Of a DNA stretch of 41,064 nt, positions 26,847-34,844 are shown piece after piece. A program made the position numbers and the translations under genes. Source of the stretch: Candidatus Parvarchaeota archaeon (GTDB lineage Archaea > Nanobdellota > Nanobdellia > JAFCGN01). The notes beneath the pieces are model-generated. The model was not told the origin of the DNA. It saw only the letters and a program-made list of their open reading frames with translations, and made no database searches. The stretch is from contig JAFCEQ010000006.1 in the NCBI GenBank assembly GCA_017609105.1, positions 1 through 41,064 on the forward strand, read 5' to 3'. Numbering within the stretch: the first letter of the stretch is position 1; each line of letters opens with the position of its first letter.

Positions 26847-27176
26847 TTATTTCACCCTTAATTTTTTTATTATTCCAGAAACTTTTGGAATATGAATTGT
26901 TATTTCTTGATTATTAATTTTTTTTATTAAACCAAGTGATACTTTTAATTCATCAACATATTTATTATTAACTCTTATGATACCCTCTTTTTTTTCCTTA
27001 TTAAACTTTTCTCTTAAGAATTGCACTCCTGCTTTTGCCATCCCATAATCTCCTAAAAAATTATGACATTCTTTAAGAATTGCTTTTTCAACGTCTATTT
27101 CTTTAATTCTCGCGTTTTCAGGAAGAATCACGAACTTAACATACCTTTTTTTTTCTCTATGAGATGGTTTAATCAT
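26847..27176 (-). CDS. rnp2: RNase P protein component 2 (Pop5 family)
   Basis: This 109-residue protein is the archaeal homologue of Pop5/Rpp14, which binds the catalytic domain of RNase P RNA together with Rnp3. The N-terminal strand KKRYVKFVILPE, the helix EIDVEKAILKECHNFLGDYGMA, and the strand GIIRVNNKYVDELKVSLGLI match the family fold. It lies directly upstream of psmA, a common archaeal arrangement. It is the first gene after a 97-base AT-rich gap and may begin the proteasome/exosome operon. RNase P RNA was not recognised in this window. Confidence 0.88.
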   Translation of the reverse strand: MIKPSHREKKRYVKFVILPENARIKEIDVEKAILKECHNFLGDYGMAKAGVQFLREKFNKEKKEGIIRVNNKYVDELKVSLGLIKKINNQEITIHIPKVSGIIKKLRVK

Positions 27177-27273
27177 GTTTAATTATAAAAAAAAACTAAA
27201 TAAAAATTTATCTTATTTGTTTTAACTAAAAAAATTTTTTTTATCTTAATTTAATCAAGTTATAAGATTCCTT

Positions 27274-28182
27274 TTATCTTAGATAATAAAGATTTTTTTT
27301 CTTCTTTAACTCCTTTTTTTTCACTGCTTTCTCTTCCCCTGCTTTCTTCGCTTTCTTCTCTGTTGTTTTCTTCTCTGTTTTTTTCTTTGCTTTGCTTTGC
27401 TTTTTACTACTTTGCTTTGCTTTCTTTTCTGTTGCTCCTTTTACTGCTTTCTTTTTTGCTGTTGCTTTTTTCGTTCCGCTTTTCTTTGCTGTTTTTTTCT
27501 CTGCTTTTTTCATTGCTTTCTTTTTTGCTGTTGCTTTTTTTGCTGTTTTCTTTGTTTTGCTTTGTTTTTCCGCGCTTTTCTTTGCTTTTTTTTCTCCAAC
27601 TAATTTTTTTATTTCTTTTTTCTTTTTTGCTATAATTTTTTCTTCTCTTTTTTTCTTGAATTCTTCTAATTCTTTTATTTCATCGTAAAGCTCTCCTATT
27701 TTCTTGTTTAACATTGTTTCATCAATATTTTTTTCCATGCCAACAAGATGCATTCCGCAACTAAAACATTCAAAATTGTTTTCAATTGCTTCTCCGAAAT
27801 TCATTTTTATTCCGCAGGATTCGCAAATAAAATCTTGATTTCTATTTTCTTCTGTTTTAATGTTTTCTAAATGCGTTATCTCGTTTTTCTTTTTTTTAAT
27901 GAGTGTTTCTATTATTTTATCTAAATGCAGTTTCCATGAGTAAATCCACCATCCTTTCTTATTATCTCTTTCTTTAGTGTAACTCACAATTTTTTTTTCA
28001 TAAAGCTTGTAAAGAAGGCTTCTAACAAAATTAACTTCTAATTTTAAGGAACTGCTTATCTTGAATTCATCAAGAATTGCTTTGTTTGTTAAGAGTTTAA
28101 CAACTCTCATGCCATGAAAACCAGCAATTTCTTCAATTAATTGCTGAACATCTTCTCTTTCAACAAAATTTTTTTTATTCAT
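27274..28182 (-). CDS. tfe: transcription factor E alpha (TFE) with a long Lys/Ala-rich tail
   Basis: This is a 302-residue general transcription factor that helps open the promoter and stabilises the RNA polymerase cleft. Residues 1-100 form the winged helix (LVxx and LYKLYEKKIVSYTKER, then WWIYSWKL). A zinc ribbon uses C120, C123, C139 and C142, and a coiled coil spans about 155-190. Typical archaeal TFE is 160-200 residues and ends there. Here another 110 or so residues follow, almost only K, A, T, S and E, with repeated KKATAKKKA units, much like histone H1 or bacterial Hc1 tails. The tail should be disordered, highly basic and DNA- or RNA-binding. It is in frame with no sign of frameshift. 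The gene is upstream of rnp2. Confidence 0.9.
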   Translation of the reverse strand: MNKKNFVEREDVQQLIEEIAGFHGMRVVKLLTNKAILDEFKISSSLKLEVNFVRSLLYKLYEKKIVSYTKERDNKKGWWIYSWKLHLDKIIETLIKKKKNEITHLENIKTEENRNQDFICESCGIKMNFGEAIENNFECFSCGMHLVGMEKNIDETMLNKKIGELYDEIKELEEFKKKREEKIIAKKKKEIKKLVGEKKAKKSAEKQSKTKKTAKKATAKKKAMKKAEKKTAKKSGTKKATAKKKAVKGATEKKAKQSSKKQSKAKKKTEKKTTEKKAKKAGEEKAVKKKELKKKKNLYYLR

Positions 28183-28225
28183 CTTATTACTTTGATTAAT
28201 TAGTATTTATTAAATTTTTTGCCTC

Positions 28226-28292
28226 TGCCCTTACTAAAAGAACATATAATAATTTAATACTGGTTGCTGCCTTTACTGAAAGAACATATTAA
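28226..28292. repeat. imperfect 25-bp direct repeat, two copies
   Basis: Copies at 28226-28250 and 28268-28292 share TGCC(C/T)TTACT(A/G)AAAGAACATAT, with 42 bases between starts. They lie upstream of the TFE gene start (28182) on the side of its promoter, and downstream of the S2P gene. They could be paired protein-binding sites or remains of a larger repeat. No open frame runs through them. Confidence 0.5.
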
Positions 28293-28339
28293 AGTTATTA
28301 GTTATTACAGCTGCGAGAGTTTTTTTGAGGGAGGTATTG

Positions 28340-28368
28340 GAACCGTAGGTTCTTACAGAGGTTCTTAC
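28340..28368. repeat. 10-bp direct repeat and small hairpin beside the S2P stop
   Basis: AGGTTCTTAC occurs exactly twice, at 28347-28356 and 28359-28368, the second copy ending at the S2P stop codon. The first copy also forms a 5-bp hairpin with GAACC at 28340-28344. The GTTCTT core is the complement of the AAGAAC core in the 28226-28292 repeats. The whole 28183-28368 gap is otherwise without a recognised gene. Confidence 0.4.
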
Positions 28369-29520
28369 TTAGTTAAAGAACGGTAGGATGAAGTTAAGCA
28401 GGAGTAAGAGGAAGGAGAACGTGAATATGGAGCTTATGATTTTGTTTAGTTTGTTCTCGTTTTTGAAGAAGTATGCCATGAAGTTGTAGATTATTTGCCC
28501 GCCGTCCGCGAACCATATTGGAAGCAAGTTAATCATTCCTATGGCGAAGTTCAAGTTAATTAGCCAACCAAATAAGCCTGATAACCATATTAGTATGGAG
28601 TAAAGCCATTTCGGAGCCCAACTTTCTTTTTTGTGTTCAAATGATTGTTTGTGCGTTATTCCCATGTATGGCATGCTCTTATTTGTGGGTGATTCAGTTA
28701 GTGTTAAATTATAGTTTTTTCCGTTAGTTGTTGTTAGAGTAATGTGGTCGTTTGGTTTTAATTTTTGCAAGTAGTTAATGAAGTCTTCTGTTGTGTTTAA
28801 TTGCGTGTTATTTATTTTGTTTATGATGATTCCTTCTGTTAATCCTGCTTTTTCTGCAGGATAATTTGGGATCACGCTTACTATTTTGATTCCATTATAT
28901 TCAATGATTGTTGTGAGTAATGGTGTGAGAGTCCATGAGATTAAGAAGATTAAAAGAAAGGATAATGCAATGTTAGAGATTGGGCCTGCGCTTGCAATTC
29001 TTAATCTTGAGAGTTTGCTTGCTTTCATCATTGATTTTGTGTCAAATTCCACGAATGCGCTGAAGATTATTGCTAATAAGCCGAAACCGCTTGATTTAAC
29101 TTTTACTTTTTCCACCATTCCTGTTATTCCATGACTGAATTCGTGGACAACGCTTAAAATAAAGATTGAGATTATTCCATACCATAATGGGATGAAAACA
29201 GGGCTTCCAGGTATTTTAACGCCAGGTATTACTAAGCCTACTCCAGCGTTTGCTTCAGGAGTGGTTAGTAATGCAATTAATGATTGAATTAAGAAGTATA
29301 TTACGAAAATCATTCCAATAAGTGCGAAAGGTATTGATATTGTGCTGAACATCTTCCAAAAAAAAGAGTATTTAGAAAGTTTTTTCATAAATTTAAGCGG
29401 TTTTTTTGTTTTAAAAGCAATAAATATTTTTTCCATAACAGTGATTTTTTTTCTGTTCTTATACACTAAGAGCGCGATTAAGAGGTAGAAAGTGATTGTG
29501 AAGATTGTTTGAGTGTTCAT
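28369..29520 (-). CDS. site-2 protease family membrane metalloprotease (M50)
   Basis: This 383-residue multi-spanning protein has the zinc-binding HEFSH at about 126-130 within a membrane helix. The third ligand comes from NLLPIWFADGG near the C-terminus, the normal NxxPxxxxDG pattern. A PDZ-like domain (about 205-275) contains VIPNYPAEKAGLTEGIIINKIN. About six to seven hydrophobic segments are visible. S2P-family proteases cut membrane-bound regulators within the membrane; no anti-sigma-like partner is next to it. Codons ending in C (TTC, ATC, CTC) are frequent, unlike other genes here. It is divergent from alaX. Confidence 0.9.
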   Translation of the reverse strand: MNTQTIFTITFYLLIALLVYKNRKKITVMEKIFIAFKTKKPLKFMKKLSKYSFFWKMFSTISIPFALIGMIFVIYFLIQSLIALLTTPEANAGVGLVIPGVKIPGSPVFIPLWYGIISIFILSVVHEFSHGITGMVEKVKVKSSGFGLLAIIFSAFVEFDTKSMMKASKLSRLRIASAGPISNIALSFLLIFLISWTLTPLLTTIIEYNGIKIVSVIPNYPAEKAGLTEGIIINKINNTQLNTTEDFINYLQKLKPNDHITLTTTNGKNYNLTLTESPTNKSMPYMGITHKQSFEHKKESWAPKWLYSILIWLSGLFGWLINLNFAIGMINLLPIWFADGGQIIYNFMAYFFKNENKLNKIISSIFTFSFLLLLLNFILPFFN

Positions 29521-29596
29521 AGTGTTTAATACATTAATTAAAAGGTTTTAACTTTTTTGCTGTGAATAATATTTTTTTTGTTGAAAAAGTTTTGTC

Positions 29597-29623
29597 GGGA
29601 ACTTTTTTAAATTAAGGTTTCCC
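29597..29623 (+). promoter_or_regulatory. alaX-lysS promoter with TATA box inside an inverted repeat
   Basis: GGGAAC (29597-29602) and GTTTCCC (29617-29623) form an inverted repeat around TTTTTTAAATTA. The AT core is about 26 bases upstream of the alaX ATG at 29634, so the transcript would be leaderless. The repeat arms would flank the TATA element and cover the start site, an arrangement that suits a repressor. The promoter call is stronger than the operator call. Confidence 0.5.
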
Positions 29624-29633
29624 TAATAATTGT

Positions 29634-30284
29634 ATGATTCCAAAAACGATTAAAGAATATTATGAAGAACTTTATTCAAAAGAATTTGAATCAAAGGTTT
29701 TAAGTGTTGATGGAGAAAAAATTGTGCTTGATAAAACCCTTTTTTATCCTGGCGGGGGCGGGCAAGCATGCGATGTTGGATGGATTAATGGGTTTGAGGT
29801 TTATTTTGTGAGTGTTAATGATGGCGTGATTTATCATCATGTGAGAGAACATGATTTAAGAGAGGGGGAGGTAGTAAAGGGAGTTATAAATTGGGATAGG
29901 AGGTATGAGTTAATGAAACTTCATTCAGCAGCGCATATTGTTTATTATAAGTTTGTTGAAGTTTTTTTTAATGGTGATTACAAGAAAGCAAAGGTTATTG
30001 GCAGTAATGTTAGTGTTGGGAAAGCAAGGATTGATTTTGCGCTTGAAGAAAGTGTTGGTGAGAAACTTAAGGAGGTTGAAGAATTAGTTAATGAATTCAT
30101 TAAGGAAGGGCATGAAATATTAACAAGGTCTGTTGGTGGTGGGAGAAGAGTATGGGTTTGTGAGGATTATGAGATGCCGTGCGGTGGCACGCATGTTAAG
30201 AATACGAGAGAAATTATTGGAGTGAAGTTAAAAAGAAAGAATTTGGGCGCGGGAAAGGAAAGAGTGGAGATAAAACTCGCGTGA
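29634..30284 (+). CDS. alaX: AlaX-type tRNA-editing protein
   Basis: This 216-residue free-standing editing domain is related to the alanyl/threonyl-tRNA synthetase editing (SAD) module. It hydrolyses mischarged Ser- or Gly-tRNA-Ala. The N-terminal barrel contains FYPGGGGQACDVG and the SAD zinc ligands are H97 and H101 in HSAAH plus CGGTH (about 183-187). The length fits AlaX-M, with the N-terminal AlaRS-like barrel present. It has its own promoter and its stop overlaps a potential GTG start of the downstream LysRS frame, so the two are probably co-transcribed. Confidence 0.9.
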   Translation: MIPKTIKEYYEELYSKEFESKVLSVDGEKIVLDKTLFYPGGGGQACDVGWINGFEVYFVSVNDGVIYHHVREHDLREGEVVKGVINWDRRYELMKLHSAAHIVYYKFVEVFFNGDYKKAKVIGSNVSVGKARIDFALEESVGEKLKEVEELVNEFIKEGHEILTRSVGGGRRVWVCEDYEMPCGGTHVKNTREIIGVKLKRKNLGAGKERVEIKLA

Positions 30285-30301
30285 TTTTAGAGTTGATTAT
30301 T

Positions 30302-31909
30302 ATGAGTGATAAGGAATTAAAAAAAGAGGCAATAACTTTTTGGGCTGAGGATATTGCTTCTGAAATAATTAATAGACAAGAGTATAAGTATGTTAATAAG
30401 AAGATTAAGAAACCAAAAGAATTTGTTGTTAAGACGAGTGCGAGTTTAAGCGGTGTTCTTCATATTGGAAGATTAAGTGATACAATAAGGAGTGAAACAG
30501 TTTATAGGGCTTTAAAGAATTTAGGAGTGAAAGCAAGAATTATTTGGGTTGCTGAGGATATGGATCCTTTGAGGAAGATTCCGAAAGGCGTTCCAAAAAC
30601 TTTTGAAAAATATCTTGGATGCCCTGTTAGTGATATACCAGATCCTTTTGGGTGTCATGAGAATTATGCTGAGCACTTTAAAGCAGAATATTTTAAGGTT
30701 ATTGATGAGTTTGTTTATGAGAAATTACCTAAGTATTCTATGAGGGAGGAGTATAAGAAAGGAAGTTTTAATGAGTTTATAAAAAAAATTCTTGAACAAC
30801 AAGATCTTGCGATTGAAATTCAAAACAAGTACAGGACTGAATCATTAAAAAAAGGTTATTCTAATTGGAAGCCTATATGCGAGAATTGCGGTAAAATAAT
30901 TACTCCGAGGGTTACAAGAGTAGAGAACGGGCTTGTTCATTATGAGTGTAAGGATTATTCTTTTGCAAAAACAAGAGTTAAGGGGTGCGGGTATAAAGGA
31001 AGTATTAATCCTTTGAAGGGAGGAGGAAAATTAATGTGGAAAGGTGAGTGGGCAGCACAATGGGCAAGATGGAAGGTTTCAACAGAAGGTGCTGGTGTGG
31101 AGTACTCTGTTCCTTTAAGCGCGTGGTGGGTTAATGCTGAGATTGTTGAAAAAATATTTGATTATCCAATGCCTGTTCCAATATTTTACGGGCACTTATT
31201 TATTGATGGTAAGAAAATGAGTGCGAGTTTAGGAAACGTTGTTTTCCCTCATGAATTTCTTAAGTGTTCGCGACCTGAGCTTTTAAAATTCTTGTATAAT
31301 AAACGTCTTCTTAAGACCAGGAGTTTTAGTTGGAAGGATTTAGCGAAATTACATGATGATTTTGATAAGCATGCGAGAGTGTATTATGGGGTTGAGGAAG
31401 GAGATACTTTGAAAGAAACAGGGCATATGAAAAAATTGTATTCTTATTCATCTCTTAAAAAAGTTCTTCCAATAATTCCAATAACTTATTCTTATGCAGC
31501 AACGCTTGCGCAAATTTACGGAAGTAATAAAGAAGAAATAATAAAGGCGTTGAAAGCAACAGGACATTATAATAAGAAGGTGGAGGACTTAATTTTTGAG
31601 AGAATTAGAATGGCAAAGAATTGGGTTGAAAATTATGAAATCCCTGATGAAATTAATTTTGTTCTTGTTAAGATTATTTTAAGTAAAGAAGAAAAAAATG
31701 TTGTTAATGATTTCATTAATGTTTTAGAGAAAAGCAAGGATTATGAAATATTTCAAAAAAGAGTTTATTCTTTAGCAAAAAATATTGGTATGAAAAAATT
31801 TTTCCAAATAATGTATAAAGCATTATTTAATAAGGAAAAAGGCCCGAAACTTGCGATTTTTGCATGGAATAATAAGAAAAAAGTTTTAGAACATTTAAAG
31901 AAGTATTAA
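30302..31909 (+). CDS. lysS: lysyl-tRNA synthetase, class I
   Basis: This 535-residue class I LysRS, the archaeal form unrelated to the bacterial class II enzyme, attaches Lys to tRNA-Lys. The HIGH motif appears as HIGR (about 54-57) in SGVLHIGRLSD and the KMSKS motif as KKMSASLGN. A zinc ribbon (CENCGK ... CKDY...GCGYKG) lies between them. The C-terminal alpha-helical anticodon-binding domain is present. I prefer the ATG at 30302; a GTG at 30281 that overlaps the alaX stop would add seven residues. Together with alaX this forms a tRNA-charging/proofreading operon. Confidence 0.93.
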   Translation: MSDKELKKEAITFWAEDIASEIINRQEYKYVNKKIKKPKEFVVKTSASLSGVLHIGRLSDTIRSETVYRALKNLGVKARIIWVAEDMDPLRKIPKGVPKTFEKYLGCPVSDIPDPFGCHENYAEHFKAEYFKVIDEFVYEKLPKYSMREEYKKGSFNEFIKKILEQQDLAIEIQNKYRTESLKKGYSNWKPICENCGKIITPRVTRVENGLVHYECKDYSFAKTRVKGCGYKGSINPLKGGGKLMWKGEWAAQWARWKVSTEGAGVEYSVPLSAWWVNAEIVEKIFDYPMPVPIFYGHLFIDGKKMSASLGNVVFPHEFLKCSRPELLKFLYNKRLLKTRSFSWKDLAKLHDDFDKHARVYYGVEEGDTLKETGHMKKLYSYSSLKKVLPIIPITYSYAATLAQIYGSNKEEIIKALKATGHYNKKVEDLIFERIRMAKNWVENYEIPDEINFVLVKIILSKEEKNVVNDFINVLEKSKDYEIFQKRVYSLAKNIGMKKFFQIMYKALFNKEKGPKLAIFAWNNKKKVLEHLKKY

Positions 31910-31940
31910 AAAAGAATTTATTTTTTAGAGTTAGTTGTGT

Positions 31941-31958
31941 TCAAAAAAACTTTTTTGA
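31941..31958. terminator. bidirectional A/T hairpin terminator candidate
   Basis: TCAAAAAA and TTTTTTGA form a perfect inverted repeat with a two-base loop, between the convergent lysS and rpl40e genes. T-runs are available on both strands, so it could end both transcripts. Short A:T stems are weak, and the T-run alone may be what matters in archaea. Confidence 0.45.
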
Positions 31959-31993
31959 TTTAGTGAGCGCTCATAACAATTTTTTTTATTGCT

Positions 31994-32164
31994 TTAACCT
32001 TTTCTTTCCTTGTTCTTCGGTCTTAATGCTTTGCTGCCGCACTTCCTGCATTTAGCTTTTCCTAGTTTAATTTTTTGATTATCTGTTTTGAGCGTGCTCT
32101 TACACTTACGACACACAAAAACTCTATGAAATATTCTTCTTTCAGCTTCAGGGAATTTTGCCAT
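31994..32164 (-). CDS. rpl40e: ribosomal protein L40e
   Basis: This 56-residue large-subunit protein has a zinc finger made of VCRKCK (C18 and C21) and AKCRKCG (C39 and C42). The N-terminal [18 protein letters not shown] and the basic C-terminus [10 protein letters not shown] are characteristic of archaeal L40e. Unlike the eukaryotic form, it is not fused to ubiquitin. It lies seven bases downstream of the transglutaminase-like gene, and is probably transcribed with it or from a promoter inside it. Confidence 0.9.
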   Translation of the reverse strand: MAKFPEAERRIFHRVFVCRKCKSTLKTDNQKIKLGKAKCRKCGSKALRPKNKERKG

Positions 32165-32170
32165 AATACG

Positions 32171-34150
32171 TTATTTGTAAATTATTGTGTTTAAAAAGTT
32201 TTTTATATTATTGATTAAGTGCTTGATTCTTATCTTAAAACTCATGAAACCGCTTGCACTTCTTGTTAAATAATAATATTCGTTTTCTTCAAATCTTGTG
32301 CCATGATCATCAACACAAGTAAGATTTGCGTTAATTAAGATGTTCTCAGGGCTTGTTTCATAATAATCGAATACGCAATTCGCAATACTATCATTTTTTA
32401 AAGAAAAAACTTTTGTAATGCTTCCTGAAGTTAGAATTAGTGTTTTATTCTTGCAATCCCCGTTTATTTTAATCATGAAATTAGTGGGTTCATCGTTGTA
32501 AAAAGTTTTATTCCCAACATACTCTAAACTCAAGTTTGGTTTTTCAGCTTTTATTATTTCTGTTGTGAATGAATTATTCTCTATGAAAATTTTTAATTTA
32601 TGCCTTCCTTTAGGCGGGGATTCCAAGCTCTCATTAATGAATTTTTCTTCATTTATTAGAACTCTTGGCACTTCCACTATTCTCGTATAATTAAGATAAG
32701 AAATATTTATTTTCAAATTCTCTAAAATCTTATTCCCAGCATTCCTGAAACTGAAAGACAAATTAAAAGTATTATTATAAATTACTCGCGGGATTATTCT
32801 GAAATCACTTACTTCAATTCCAGTCCGATACTTTAATTCTTGAAGACTTATTTTTGACATAGCTTCCTCAAATGATTGCTCGCCTTTAATTGGATAAATA
32901 TTAATGCTTGCATTAACATCCTTGCTACCGAAAGCAATTATTTTAACAAGTGTGGGGTAATAATATTTTTTTTCAAAATTATTTCTTGTTTTAAAAACAT
33001 AATATTTTGTTGTGTTTTTTAATGGCTGTAAGAATAAATAATCATTTGAACTATCATTAATGAGTTCAATTCTTTCATTATTATAATAAACTTCAATTGT
33101 TGTTAAAACAAAAGCATTCAAAGTATTTTGAGCATTAATCGTTAAAACCAAGTATTCATTCTCCCCTGCTTTTTCTTTATCAAAACTTGCTTTAATCTTA
33201 ATTAAGTCTTGACTGTCATTCTCATAAGAAATTATTCTTAGTGTTTCATCAGAGTTTTCAATAATTGCTTCGCCATTAATTGTTGTGAAAACTATTTTAA
33301 AAGGATTGAATGAAGGATTTTCTGAGAAAAAAGTTGTAATATGAGTGCTATCAACAAAACCGTACTCCCCGTAAGTTGGATCAAAATCCACCCATTCACC
33401 GCCAATTAATGCTTGCACCCAAGCATGAGGCCCCATAACAGTTTTATTAGAAGCGTAACCAGCCACATACCTTGAAGGAATTCCAACAGCTCTTGTTAAT
33501 GCTAAGAACATGGTGCTGAACTCATCACAAACTCCTTTCTTATTTTTCAATATTTCAGAAGAATTCAAAACACTTTCAGCATAATCATGATTCTCATCTT
33601 TTATTGTGTATTTTATGTTTTTATTCACCCATTCAGCAATCATAGCAGAAGCTTCTAAAGTAGTGTTCGCACCGCTCGTTATTTTTGAAGCAAGTTTTTT
33701 AATATCCTCATTAATTACTATTTTTTCACTTTCATTAAGGTAAATAAAATAAGAATCATTTATTTTTTCAGGAAAAAAAGGATTATTTTTTATTCCTCTC
33801 AAACTCTTTTCTGACTTAAAACTACAATTTAAATAAAAATTAATATCATCTGAAATATGAGTTAAGTTTTTTTGAGCAAACCTTCCGTTCTCATTTTCAC
33901 TAAAATAATCAAAATTAGATGAAGGGAACTCACAATTTTCAGGAAGAGAATGAAAAGTGATATTCGCGCTTAATAATTTATTAGTAAGTTTTATTTTTCC
34001 TGTCCAAGAATAATTTATGCTTGAAGAAGTTGTTTTCAAAGGATAATAAATTTCTAAACCAATAACAAGATTAAAGGATGTTATTAAAATTAAGGAAAAC
34101 ATTAATGGTTTCATTATTTTTTTTGTTATAATCTTGTTAAAAAACTTCAT
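32171..34150 (-). CDS. secreted transglutaminase-like superfamily protein
   Basis: This 659-residue protein has a signal peptide (Lys-rich start, hydrophobic stretch about 13-31). A papain-like transglutaminase core has the full catalytic triad: C208 in KKGVCDEFSTMF, H242 in GPHAWVQA and D257 in WVDFDPTYG. Such archaeal and bacterial domains act as proteases or cross-linking enzymes. Beta-rich, Ig-like domains with many NxS/T sequons follow, probably outside the cell. No confident C-terminal membrane helix is seen; the end is basic and amphipathic. Substrates are unknown. Cell-envelope remodelling is a reasonable inference. It precedes rpl40e by only seven bases. Confidence 0.85.
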   Translation of the reverse strand: MKFFNKIITKKIMKPLMFSLILITSFNLVIGLEIYYPLKTTSSSINYSWTGKIKLTNKLLSANITFHSLPENCEFPSSNFDYFSENENGRFAQKNLTHISDDINFYLNCSFKSEKSLRGIKNNPFFPEKINDSYFIYLNESEKIVINEDIKKLASKITSGANTTLEASAMIAEWVNKNIKYTIKDENHDYAESVLNSSEILKNKKGVCDEFSTMFLALTRAVGIPSRYVAGYASNKTVMGPHAWVQALIGGEWVDFDPTYGEYGFVDSTHITTFFSENPSFNPFKIVFTTINGEAIIENSDETLRIISYENDSQDLIKIKASFDKEKAGENEYLVLTINAQNTLNAFVLTTIEVYYNNERIELINDSSNDYLFLQPLKNTTKYYVFKTRNNFEKKYYYPTLVKIIAFGSKDVNASINIYPIKGEQSFEEAMSKISLQELKYRTGIEVSDFRIIPRVIYNNTFNLSFSFRNAGNKILENLKINISYLNYTRIVEVPRVLINEEKFINESLESPPKGRHKLKIFIENNSFTTEIIKAEKPNLSLEYVGNKTFYNDEPTNFMIKINGDCKNKTLILTSGSITKVFSLKNDSIANCVFDYYETSPENILINANLTCVDDHGTRFEENEYYYLTRSASGFMSFKIRIKHLINNIKNFLNTIIYK

Positions 34151-34210
34151 TAATACATTAGATAAAAATTTAATACTAAATAATTTATTATTATATTTTA
34201 GTGGTAAGCA

Positions 34211-34723
34211 ATGATTGATTATTATTTTGAAGAAACAACAAGAGAAATCATAGAATTTGCGAGAAAATTAAAATTAGAGATTAAAGAAGCAAGAATGATT
34301 AAAGCAAGAGATATTAAAGAATTAAAAAAGAAAGTTAAACAATTAAAAGAAAAAACTCTTTTTTTATCTTCAACTAATTATAAATTAAATCGTTATGCTG
34401 TTGAGAATAAGTTAGTGAATGGTTTAATTAATATAGAGCTTCATCCAAAACCAGATTTCACTCATTTCCGCAGAGCAGGGCTTGATGATGTTCTTGCAAA
34501 GTTCATGAAAGAAAACAATGTCATGTACGTTATTAATTTTAATCTTTTATTAAATCCTCCGCAAAATTTTGAAAAGTTTTTAATTCTTGGAAGAATGTTA
34601 CAGAATTATCGTATTGCTAAAATAAATGAAACTGAAGTAAAAGTAGTGAGTGGAGCAGAAAAAATACTTGAATTAAAAAGCAAAGAAGTTCTTAAAGCAT
34701 TTGAGAGAATATTAAAAAAATAA
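34211..34723 (+). CDS. rnp3: RNase P protein component 3 (Rpp30 family)
   Basis: This 170-residue protein is the archaeal Rpp30 homologue, a TIM-barrel-like partner of Rnp2 in RNase P. The hallmark DFTHFRRAGLDDVLAKFMKENNV covers about residues 82-104, followed by INFNLLL and the C-terminal VKVVSGAEKILELKSKEVLKA, which matches the SSGA...RSP.D motif of the family. It is shorter than the usual 200-230 residues. After the TAA stop the same frame continues for 27 coding-like codons to a second TAA. TATATTTT just upstream and no GGTG site suggest a near-leaderless transcript. Confidence 0.88.
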   Translation: MIDYYFEETTREIIEFARKLKLEIKEARMIKARDIKELKKKVKQLKEKTLFLSSTNYKLNRYAVENKLVNGLINIELHPKPDFTHFRRAGLDDVLAKFMKENNVMYVINFNLLLNPPQNFEKFLILGRMLQNYRIAKINETEVKVVSGAEKILELKSKEVLKAFERILKK

Positions 34724-34844
34724 AAAGAACAGGTTAAAAAAAGCATTTCTGAACAAGTTATAGAAGAAAAAAAACTTAACCGCAAAGTTGAAAACAGAAA
34801 AAACTCTTAAATAATTTAATACAAACACGTAAAGGTGATTAAAA

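Noticed and set aside
27363-27688. Long hydrophobic open frames on the plus strand rich in Phe and Leu
   Set aside because: They are antisense shadows of the Lys-rich TFE tail; AAA/AAG codons read as TTT/CTT on the other strand.
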